DNA from: AWTP1-13 sp963840445
GTDB lineage: Bacteria; Pseudomonadota; Alphaproteobacteria; Rhizobiales; Hyphomicrobiaceae
DNA: 64,000 bases
Direction of reading: 5' to 3'
NCBI GenBank assembly: GCA_963840445.1
Contig: CAWIZC010000032.1
Coordinates: 248,001 to 312,000, forward strand
Position numbers and translations under genes: made by a program
Shown: piece after piece, positions 33,859 through 41,304 of the stretch
How positions within the stretch are numbered: position 1 is the first letter of the stretch
How the letters are laid out: each line of letters begins with the position of its first letter
The notes under the pieces: generated by a model
Told to the model about the DNA's origin: nothing
The model's database searches: none
The model's input: only the letters and a program-made list of their open reading frames with translations

Positions 33859-34543
33859 GGCGCCACTCTAGCGGAAGTCCACTGAGTTCAAACACGACAC
33901 GATCAAAAATCAGCAGCGGTGCCCCGGGCGCAACATTGAGGGCCGGGGCGTGGCTCTCGTCGGCGACACCCATCGAAATACGCTCGGCGGCATTGCCGGT
34001 GAGCAGACCATAGCGCCGGGCGAGCGCGACCACGTCGTAGGCCGCCCCCTTCTGGTTCTCCAGACCGGGAAATACGTTGGCCGGCACCACAACCTCATCC
34101 ACCATGAACGGCCGGCCTTCGTGCACATACGTGCGACGATAGCGATACACGTGGGCCTCTGGCTCCAAGCCAAGTCGGAGAAGTTCCGCCTCGCTCGCGG
34201 CGCCCTCACTGAATTCGCTTACAGCAATCTCGCTCACGAGCGGTTGCCCGCTGGCACGCCGCAGCTTGCTGTAGCGCAACGCCATCTCGGCGGAGCTCTG
34301 ATCGTTTACGAACGTGCCCCGGCCCTGCCGGCGGGTCAGGACGCGCTGCGTCTCGAGAAGATCAAGCGCCTTGCGCATGGTGCCGGGGCTGACGCCGAAC
34401 TCGCGTGCCAGATCCGCTTCGTTGGGTATTGCACCGCCCGCTTTCCATTCGCCGGCCGCGATCCGCTCCAATAGAGCCTCGCGCAGCTGCAGATACAGAG
34501 GCCGTGTCGAGAACCGGTTTTCAGTCATTCCCCGCTTGCTCAC
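33809..34543 (-). CDS. GntR/HutC-family regulator with UTRA domain
   Basis: The 244-residue protein has an N-terminal GntR winged helix (LYLQLREALLERIAAGEWKA, ADLAREFGVSPGTMRKALDL, RQGRGTFVND) and a C-terminal UTRA effector domain (EAHVYRYRRTYVHEGRPFMV, SMGVADESHAPALNVAPGAP, GLPLEWRLGYCHLASGYYLA). The HutC branch usually senses a small metabolite. GTG 34543 gives the longest protein; ATG 34528 is an alternative. It heads a three-gene minus-strand operon with the XRE and unknown-function genes. Confidence 0.92.
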   Translation of the reverse strand: MSKRGMTENRFSTRPLYLQLREALLERIAAGEWKAGGAIPNEADLAREFGVSPGTMRKALDLLETQRVLTRRQGRGTFVNDQSSAEMALRYSKLRRASGQPLVSEIAVSEFSEGAASEAELLRLGLEPEAHVYRYRRTYVHEGRPFMVDEVVVPANVFPGLENQKGAAYDVVALARRYGLLTGNAAERISMGVADESHAPALNVAPGAPLLIFDRVVFELSGLPLEWRLGYCHLASGYYLATLG

Positions 34544-34931
34544 GCGTGCTCAACTTCCCTCCAAGTCTAAGCAACCTCCACCGCTTTGTGGAGCGAAACG
34601 TTGTCGGAAATGCGCATCGCGTGCACGCCACGCACTGTGCGGACGCGGCGCGAACTGCGCGGAGTTGCCGAAACGACAACCATCACGAGCCTGCCGCCGG
34701 GCGCAAGGACACTCCTGCCACACCGCATCGCCCGCTGATACGTGCCCGATGATCGGCCGCGCAAGAAAGTTCGCCTCAAAAACAGTGCCTTACGGACTTT
34801 CTCAAAAAATATCGCCTCGGCCTGTCGATTTCGACGCCCATGGTTCGTCGTGACTGTAGAGCAAGGTCTCGGCACCGGTCGGTACGGTCCGGAGGGCCAG
34901 GCTCCCAAAGCAACCCGAAGGAGAGACGACG
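34544..34931. other. Divergent gap between the gntR-like gene and the DGPF genes
   Basis: About 390 bases separate divergent genes, so promoters for both sides must lie here. A small hairpin, CTCCAC/GTGGAG, sits at about 34575-34592. A minus-strand frame (34567-34908) contains a stretch like VLAPGGRLVMVVVSATPR that vaguely recalls a methyltransferase loop but is otherwise not protein-like; I do not call it a gene. GAAGGAGAGACG just before 34932 is a strong ribosome binding site. Confidence 0.4.
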
Positions 34932-35342
34932 ATGCGCTTCATGGTGATAGTCAAAGCCAGCAAGGACTCGGAAGCCGGCAAGATGCCGTCGGAAGAGATG
35001 TTGGCGGCCATGGCGAAGTTCAACGAGGAGATGGTCAAGGCCGGTGTGATGCTGGATGGCAACGGGCTGCAGGCCAGCTCGAAGGGCGCGCGTGTTCGCT
35101 TCTCCGGCGACAAGCGCACCGTGATCGACGGCCCCTTTGCCGAGACCAAGGAGTTGGTCGCCGGCTACTGGATCATCCAGGTCAAGTCGAGGGCCGAGGC
35201 GATCGAATGGATCAAGCGCTGCCCCAATCCGCACGAAGGGGACAGCGAGATCGAGATCCGCCAGCTGTTCGAGTTGGAAGACTTCGGGGAGAGCCCGGCC
35301 GTCGAGCACCACAAGAAGCTCGGCGAGCAACTCAAGAAGTAA
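34932..35342 (+). CDS. YCII/DGPF-domain protein 1
   Basis: The 136-residue protein is of the DGPF (YCII-related) family: MRFMVIVKASKDSEAGKMPS, then TVIDGPFAETKELVAGYWII and ESWIKRCPNP-type spacing (EAIEWIKRCPNPHEGDSEIE). The DGPF motif itself is intact. Such proteins are encoded beside ECF42 sigma factors, as here, and their biochemical role is not settled. A strong AAGGAG site lies just upstream. A paralogue follows 73 bp later. Confidence 0.93.
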   Translation: MRFMVIVKASKDSEAGKMPSEEMLAAMAKFNEEMVKAGVMLDGNGLQASSKGARVRFSGDKRTVIDGPFAETKELVAGYWIIQVKSRAEAIEWIKRCPNPHEGDSEIEIRQLFELEDFGESPAVEHHKKLGEQLKK

Positions 35343-35415
35343 ACCCACGCAACAGCAGACAGAGAGCGGGCTCCGTCATGAGCCCGCCCACCACGCACAA
35401 TCGGGAGTTATGGCA

Positions 35416-35850
35416 ATGCGAATTTTAGGAATGCTGCGCGCCGACAAGTACAGCGAAGCCGGCACTCCGCCGAGCAAAGAGTTGATAGAGCGCATGGGCA
35501 CTTTCGTCGAGGAAGTTACCAAGGCCGGCGTCCTGGTGGCCAGCGATGGGCTGCATCCAAGCGCAAACGGCAAACGGGTGCGGCTCAAGAACGGCAAGGT
35601 CACCGTGATCGACGGCCCCTTTACCGAGTCGAAGGAACTGGTCGCTTCCTACGCCTTGTTCCAGGTGAAATCGATGGACGAGGCCGTGCACTGGACCAAG
35701 CGCTTCCTGGAGGTGCTGGGCCAGGGCGAATGCGAGCTGCGGCCGATCTTCGAGGCTGAAGACTTCTCCGAAGAGGTCTTCACGCCCAAGGAGCGCGCCC
35801 GTGAGGAGGCCACCCGCCAGACCATGCGCAAGAATGCCGCCAAGCGGTAG
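35416..35850 (+). CDS. YCII/DGPF-domain protein 2
   Basis: The second DGPF protein has about 144 residues: MRILGMLRADKYSEAGTPPS, TVIDGPFTESKELVASYALF, EAVHWTKRFLEVLGQGECEL, and a longer charged tail (SEEVFTPKERAREEATRQTM). It is clearly related to its upstream neighbour and is probably a tandem duplication. ATG 35416 has GGGAG eight bases upstream and matches the paralogue's start; ATG 35410 is also in frame. The ECF42-type sigma gene follows after about 120 bp. Confidence 0.92.
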   Translation: MRILGMLRADKYSEAGTPPSKELIERMGTFVEEVTKAGVLVASDGLHPSANGKRVRLKNGKVTVIDGPFTESKELVASYALFQVKSMDEAVHWTKRFLEVLGQGECELRPIFEAEDFSEEVFTPKERAREEATRQTMRKNAAKR

Positions 35851-35973
35851 CTCCAGACGCGGAGCGAGCTGGCCGGCGGCCTGATCTGCCTGTCTGCGGG
35901 GTGACGGCGCACAAGCTTCGCCGTCGCCCCCGCAGCTTGCCCAGATCGATCGGAGATGGTGTAACCGGTCGCC

Positions 35974-37260
35974 ATGACGGCGACCGAAACCCATCGCGCC
36001 ATCGAAGCGGTATTCCGCATCGAGCAGGCCAAGCTGATCGCCGGCCTGGCCCGCATGGTGCGCGATGTCGGCCTTGCCGAGGAACTGGCGCAGGACGCGC
36101 TTGTCGTCGCGCTCGAGCAATGGCGTCGGTCGGGCATCCCGGACAAGCCCGGCGCCTGGCTGATGGCCGCCGCCAAGCATCGCGCTATCGACCGGCTGCG
36201 GCGCCGGAAGCTGATCGAGCGCAAGCACGAGGAGCTGGGCCGCGAAATCGAGGCCGAGGGAGAGGGCGCGGAGCCCGACCTCGATGCTGCGCTCGATGAC
36301 GATATCGGCGACGACCTTCTGCGTCTCGTCTTCACGGCCTGCCACCCGGTGCTCGCCACCGAGGCGCGAGTGGCGCTGACGCTGCGTCTGATCGGCGGCC
36401 TGACCACCGACGAGATCGCACGCGCCTTCCTGGTCGCCGAGCCGACCATTGCTCAGCGCATCGTGCGCGCCAAACGGACTCTGGCCGAAAAGCGCATCCC
36501 CTTCGAAGTCCCGCGCGGGCCGGAGCTGGCCCAGCGCCTCGCCTCGGTGCTGGAGGTGATTTACCTGGTCTTCAACGAAGGCTACTCGGCGACCGCCGGC
36601 GACGACTGGATGCGGCCGCAGCTGTGCGAAGAGGCCATGCGCCTCGGCCGCATTCTTGCGGGACTGGCGCCCGGAGAACCCGAGGTGCACGGCCTTGTCG
36701 CCCTGATGGAGATCCAGGCCTCGCGCCTCAAGGCACGGTCCGGTCCCTCGGGTGAGCCGATCCTGCTGCTCGACCAGAACCGGGCGCGCTGGGACCAGCT
36801 GCTGATCCGCCGTGGCCTCGCGGCTCTCGCGCAGGCCGAGGCACGGGCTAACAGCAATGGCGGTGGACTTGGCCCCTACGCGCTGCAGGCCTCCATCGCC
36901 GCCTGCCACGCACGCGCGCGAACGGCGGAGGAAACCGACTGGGCGCGCATCGTCGGCCTGTATGGCGCGCTGAGCGAGATCACGCCATCGCCGGTGGTGG
37001 AGCTCAATCGCGCCGTCGCGCTGGCGATGCTGTTCGGTCCGGCGGCGGGCCTCGAGGTTGTTGATGCACTGAGGGACGAGCCGGCGCTCAAGTCCTATCA
37101 CCTGCTACCCAGCGTGCGCGGCGATCTTCTCTACAAGCTCGGCCGCCTCCAGGAGGCGCGCGCCGAGTTCGAGCACGCCGCCTCCCTCACCCGCAACGAA
37201 CGTGAGCGCAATCTGTTGCTGGGCCGCGCTGCAACCTGTGGCTCTGCGCCCGGCGGATAG
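35974..37260 (+). CDS. ECF42-type RNA polymerase sigma factor with long C-terminal domain
   Basis: The 428-residue protein has an ECF sigma region 2 (RIEQAKLIAGLARMVRDVGL, AEELAQDALVVALEQW, KPGAWLMAAAKHRAIDRLRR), region 4 (VALTLRLIGGLTTDEIARAF, VAEPTIAQRIVRAKRTLAEK) and a C-terminal DUF6596/TPR-like extension (VLEVIYLVFNEGYSATAGDD; GLYGALSEITPSPVVELNRA). Sigma factors of this build (ECF42) lack a normal anti-sigma partner and are linked to DGPF proteins; two lie directly upstream. The C-terminal domain is thought to be needed for activity. ATG 35974. Confidence 0.94.
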   Translation: MTATETHRAIEAVFRIEQAKLIAGLARMVRDVGLAEELAQDALVVALEQWRRSGIPDKPGAWLMAAAKHRAIDRLRRRKLIERKHEELGREIEAEGEGAEPDLDAALDDDIGDDLLRLVFTACHPVLATEARVALTLRLIGGLTTDEIARAFLVAEPTIAQRIVRAKRTLAEKRIPFEVPRGPELAQRLASVLEVIYLVFNEGYSATAGDDWMRPQLCEEAMRLGRILAGLAPGEPEVHGLVALMEIQASRLKARSGPSGEPILLLDQNRARWDQLLIRRGLAALAQAEARANSNGGGLGPYALQASIAACHARARTAEETDWARIVGLYGALSEITPSPVVELNRAVALAMLFGPAAGLEVVDALRDEPALKSYHLLPSVRGDLLYKLGRLQEARAEFEHAASLTRNERERNLLLGRAATCGSAPGG

Positions 37261-37277
37261 GCCCCTGGAACCACTGC

Positions 37278-37334
37278 GGGTTCACCCGAGCGGCAAATCA
37301 GGGTTCACCCTGATGCCCGGCATTGGCCGGGCAT
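37278..37334. promoter_or_regulatory. Paired palindromic decamers and hairpin upstream of the FGE gene
   Basis: The decamer GGGTTCACCC, itself a palindrome around TC, occurs twice (37278-37287 and 37301-37310), start-to-start distance 23. It is followed by a perfect hairpin, ATGCCCGGC/GCCGGGCAT (37313-37334). The hairpin could end the sigma-factor transcript. The paired decamers about two helical turns apart look like an operator for the FGE-sulfatase genes. Confidence 0.4.
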
Positions 37335-37370
37335 GAGACCCTCCAACATAGCCAACATAAGTAAGATCGG

Positions 37371-38402
37371 GTGAGGGCACCTGTGACCGATCTCCATTTG
37401 GGCCGGACGCCGCAACAGACGCATTCAGCTGTCGCAGCCGATGCCGCGTCGGCCGCGAGCAACTGGCCGGTCGGCATGATTTTCATTCCCGGCGGCACAT
37501 TCCGCATGGGATCGGACAAGCACTATCCGGAGGAGGCACCGGTCCACCGCGTTACGGTGGACAGCTTCTGGATCGACCAGACGCCGGTGACCAATCGCGA
37601 CTTCCGCAAGTTCGTGAACGCGACCGGATACGTCACGTTTGCCGAGATCCGCCCCAATCCGAAGGACTACCCAGGTGCCCTGCCGCACATGCTCAAGGCC
37701 GGATCGCTGATGTTTGCGCCCCCCAAGCACTCAGTCGACCTGCAAGACTGGAGCCAGTGGTGGACCTTCAAGTTCGGCGCGAACTGGCGCCACCCCTACG
37801 GACCGCGCAGCTCGATAAGCGGCCTCGACGATCACCCGGTCGTGCACATCGCCTACCGCGACGCAGAGGCCTATGCGCAATGGGCCGGCAAGGCATTGCC
37901 GACGGAAGCCGAATGGGAATACGCGGCGCGCGGCGGCCTTGACGGCGCGGAATTCGCCTGGGGCGAGGAGTTCACCCCCAACGGCCGGCGCATGGCCAAC
38001 ACCTGGCAAGGCCACTTCCCGCACCAAAACCTTGCAGACGACGCCCGCAAGCGCACCTCACGCGTGACCGCGTATCCGCCGAACGGCTACGGCGTGTTCG
38101 ACATGATCGGCAACGTCTGGGAGTGGACCGGCGACTGGTTCGCGCCCAAGCACACGGCCGACGCTCCCAAGGCCTGCTGCATCCCCGAGAACCCGCGCGG
38201 CGGGCGCGAGCAGGAAAGCTACGATCGCTGCCAGCCCGCCATCAAGATCCCGCGCAAGGTCCTCAAGGGCGGCTCGCATCTGTGCGCGCCCAGTTATTGC
38301 CGCCGCTATCGGCCGGCGGCTCGGCACGCGCAGCCGGTCGACACATCCACCAGCCACGTCGGTTTTCGTTGTGTGATCAGAGAAGGGTCCCGACATGCAT
38401 AA
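37371..38402 (+). CDS. Formylglycine-generating enzyme (SUMF1/FGE family)
   Basis: FGE oxidises a cysteine in sulfatases to the catalytic formylglycine. The 343 residues show the family order: MIFIPGGTFRMGSDKHYPEE, VDSFWIDQTPVTNRDFRKFV, LPTEAEWEYAARGGL, GNVWEWTGDWF and, near residue 305, GGSHLCAPSYCRRYRPAARH. The two cysteines of that last motif sit at the positions of the copper-binding catalytic pair of true FGEs, which distinguishes it from the many SUMF1-like proteins without them. The last 8 bp overlap the sulfatase gene, its obvious client. It starts at GTG 37371 or 37383. Confidence 0.94.
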   Translation: MRAPVTDLHLGRTPQQTHSAVAADAASAASNWPVGMIFIPGGTFRMGSDKHYPEEAPVHRVTVDSFWIDQTPVTNRDFRKFVNATGYVTFAEIRPNPKDYPGALPHMLKAGSLMFAPPKHSVDLQDWSQWWTFKFGANWRHPYGPRSSISGLDDHPVVHIAYRDAEAYAQWAGKALPTEAEWEYAARGGLDGAEFAWGEEFTPNGRRMANTWQGHFPHQNLADDARKRTSRVTAYPPNGYGVFDMIGNVWEWTGDWFAPKHTADAPKACCIPENPRGGREQESYDRCQPAIKIPRKVLKGGSHLCAPSYCRRYRPAARHAQPVDTSTSHVGFRCVIREGSRHA

Positions 38403-40141
38403 GGATCGCAGCAACGGGCAATCGTCCCAATCCGCGCCGCAACAGGGCGCAGGCCTCAAGCGGCGGGATCTGCTGTTGAGAGGAACGTCGCTGGTGGCAG
38501 CATCGGCCCTTGCATCCGTCGCGTCCGAAAGACCAGCGCAGGCACAGCAGCAGATGCCCGCGCCACCGGCGCGCCGCCCGAACATCCTCGTCATTTTCGG
38601 CGACGACGTCGGCATCGCCAATCTCAGCGCCTATTCCAACGGCCTGATGGGATACGAGACGCCCAACATCGACCGCATCGCCCGCGAAGGCATCAAGTTC
38701 CAGCACTATTACGGCGAGCAGTCGTGCACGGCCGGGCGGGCAGCGTTCCTCACCGGCCAGCATGGCATCCGCACGGGGCTCACCAAGGTCGGCTTCCCGG
38801 GCGCGCCGATGGGCATGAGCCAGCTCGATCCCTCGGTCGGCGGCCTGCTCAAGAACCTCGGCTATGCCACCGGACAGTTCGGCAAGAACCACGTCGGCGA
38901 CCGCAACGAGACGCTGCCGACCGTGAACGGGTTCGACGAGTTCTTCGGCAACCTCTATCACCTCAACGCCGAGGAGGAGCCGGAGCTGCCGGACTATCCG
39001 AAAGACCCTGCCTACCGCGCCAAGTTCGGACCGCGCGGCGTGCTCAAATGCAAGGCCACGGATCGTGACGACCCGACGACCGATCCGCGTTTCGGCAGGA
39101 TCGGCAAGCAGACCATCGAGGATACCGGCGCGCTCACCAAGAAGCGCATGGAGACGATCGACGACGAGACGTCAGCCGCGGCCATCGACTACATGAAGCG
39201 CCAGAACGCGGCCGGCAAGCCGTTCTTCTGCTGGTTCAATTCCACGCGCATGCACTTGCGCACGCACGTACGCGAGGGTCATCGCGGCCGATACGCGCAC
39301 GGCGACAGCGAATACATCGACGGCATGCTGGAGCACGACGACACCATCGGCACCTTGCTCAAGGCGCTGGACGACATGGGCATCGCCAACAACACCATCG
39401 TCGTCTACACGAGCGACAACGGCCCTCACATGAACACCTGGCCGGACGGCGCCATGACATGGTTCCGCTCCGAGAAAAACACCAACTGGGAAGGCGCATT
39501 CCGTGTGCCCTGTCTGATGCGCTGGCCGGGTGTGATCAAACCCGGCACGGTGACCAACGAGCTCGATGAGCCACAACGACTGGATCCCGACGCTGTGTGC
39601 CATCGCCGGCGAGCCGGACATCGTCAACAAATTGAAAGCCGGCTACACGGCCAACGGCATCAACTACAAAGTGCACCTGGACGGCTACGACCAATCGGCG
39701 TTCCTGCGCAACGTCAATGGCACGGCAGCCAACAACAACGGCGTGAAAAGCGCCCGCGACAAGTTCTTCTATTCCGACGATGACGGCCTGCTCGTGGCTT
39801 TGCGGCAGGGCGACTACAAGTATGTCTACGCGGAGCAGCGCGCGCCGGGGCAGATGCAGGTGTGGGCTGAGCCCTTCACGAAACTGCGCCTGCAGAAGAC
39901 CTTCAACCTGATGCAGGACCCGTTCGAGCGGGCTGACATCACGTCCAACACCTTCTGGGACTGGCAGCTCAATCACGTCGGATCGATCTACGGCGCGATG
40001 GACGAAGTCTTCAAGTTCGTAGCGACACTGAAGGAGTTTCCACCGCGCTCGTTCCCACCGAGCTTTGTGCCGACCGCAGTCGTGGAAGAGACGCTGGAGT
40101 CCATCAAGAATCGAGGGGTGATCGGACGAGCGCTGCAGTAA
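38395..40141 (+). CDS. Tat-exported arylsulfatase, frame broken by one inserted base
   Basis: Sulfatase of about 581 residues. The N terminus has a twin-arginine signal (LKRRDLLLRGTSLVAASALA, cut near AQA). The mature part begins RRPNILVIFGDDVGIANLSA, with the metal-binding Asp pair. The signature SCTAGRAAFLTGQHGIRTGL (C-x-A-x-R) is the formylglycine site near residue 115. TSDNGPHMNTWPDGA holds the later metal ligands. The frame breaks at 39565, where deleting one G restores VTNELMSHNDWIPTLCAIAG, and it then runs to TAA 40141. The adjacent FGE gene overlaps its start by 8 bp. Cytoplasmic maturation before Tat export is inferred. Confidence 0.9.
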
Positions 40142-40213
40142 TGCGTCTCGTTACCAACGAACTGTCTGAAGCCGGTGAGCTTTGCTCGATCCGTGGGCCG
40201 TGGAGTTGCGTAG

Positions 40214-41266
40214 ATGTCGCAAAGCGCGCGTGTGCTGACCAGGCGGTGCATACTGGCCGCGCTGCTCATCACCGGACTATTCAGCTGGTCGAGTGCATCG
40301 GCGCAAATTCCCGAGACCGATCCTTTGCCATCCTGGAACGACGGCCTGGCAAAACGGTCGATCACCGACTTCGTCGCGCGCGTCACGACACAGGGGGCCT
40401 CGGACTTCGTACCGCCTGCCGAACGCATTGCCACCTTCGACAATGACGGCACGCTGTGGGCCGAGCAGCCGATCTATTTCCAGGTCATATTCGCGCTGGA
40501 TCAACTCAAGGCAATGGCGGCGCGACGCCCGGAACTGCGGACCAGGCAGCCATTCAAGGCGGCGCTCACCAAAGATTTGCCTGCGCTCGCTGCAGCGGGC
40601 AAAAAAGAACTGCTGGAGATCATTGCGGCAACGCACGCGGGCATGTCGATCGATCAGTTCCACAAGATCGTGCTGGACTGGACTGCCACCGCGCGCCACC
40701 CGCGCTTCAACCGGCCCTACACCGACCTCGTCTATCAACCCATGCTGGAGCTGATGGCCTATCTGCGCGCCAACGACTTCAAGACGTTCATCGTGTCGGG
40801 TGGCGGCGTCGAATTCATGCGGCCATGGGTTGGCAAGGCTTACGGTATCCCGCCCGAGCAGGTGGTCGGCTCGTCGGAGGTTGTGCAGTTTCGCCTGCGA
40901 CCGGACGGCAAGCCAGAGCTGATCAAGCTCGCCAAGATCGGGTTCGTCGACGACGGCCCCGGCAAGCCGGTCGGCATCAACCGCTTCATCGGGCGGCGCC
41001 CGATCTTCGCCTTCGGCAATTCCGACGGCGACCAGCAGATGCTGGAATGGACCGCAGCGGACAAGGGTGCGAGCTTCAAGGGGCTCGTGCACCACACCGA
41101 TGCCGAGCGCGAATGGGCCTACGACCGCAATTCACACGTCGGCAGGCTCGACAAAGCGCTCGACGAGGCCATGCGGCGCGGCTGGACGGTCGTCGATATG
41201 AAGCACGACTGGAAAGTAATCTTCCCCTTCGAGAAGGATGCCGTCGGTAGCCGGGCACTGCAGTGA
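40214..41266 (+). CDS. Secreted HAD-superfamily phosphatase
   Basis: The 350-residue protein has a signal peptide (RRCILAALLITGLFSWSSAS, cut after ASA). It carries the HAD catalytic motif IATFDNDGTLWAEQPIYFQV near residue 73, motif II FIVSGGGVEFMRPW and motif IV FAFGNSDGDQQMLEW. The fold resembles phosphoserine-phosphatase-type HADs exported to the periplasm. The physiological substrate is unknown. It follows the sulfatase by about 70 bp and probably shares its transcript, suggesting joint scavenging of esterified compounds; that link is inference. Confidence 0.9.
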   Translation: MSQSARVLTRRCILAALLITGLFSWSSASAQIPETDPLPSWNDGLAKRSITDFVARVTTQGASDFVPPAERIATFDNDGTLWAEQPIYFQVIFALDQLKAMAARRPELRTRQPFKAALTKDLPALAAAGKKELLEIIAATHAGMSIDQFHKIVLDWTATARHPRFNRPYTDLVYQPMLELMAYLRANDFKTFIVSGGGVEFMRPWVGKAYGIPPEQVVGSSEVVQFRLRPDGKPELIKLAKIGFVDDGPGKPVGINRFIGRRPIFAFGNSDGDQQMLEWTAADKGASFKGLVHHTDAEREWAYDRNSHVGRLDKALDEAMRRGWTVVDMKHDWKVIFPFEKDAVGSRALQ

Positions 41267-41304
41267 CCGGGCTCATCGCTGCGCAATAGGCAAGCCGGTC
41301 TGGA

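Noticed and set aside
30284..34543. Toxin-antitoxin or defence island reading of the ArsR/XRE/GntR region
   Set aside because: No toxin fold, nuclease or small overlapping antitoxin pair is visible; the ArsR-AHSA1 pair is a common unrelated arrangement.
34567..34908. Minus-strand frame with a methyltransferase-like stretch (VLAPGGRLVMVVV)
   Set aside because: Only one short segment resembles a family, the rest is not protein-like, and the gap must hold promoters for two divergent operons.
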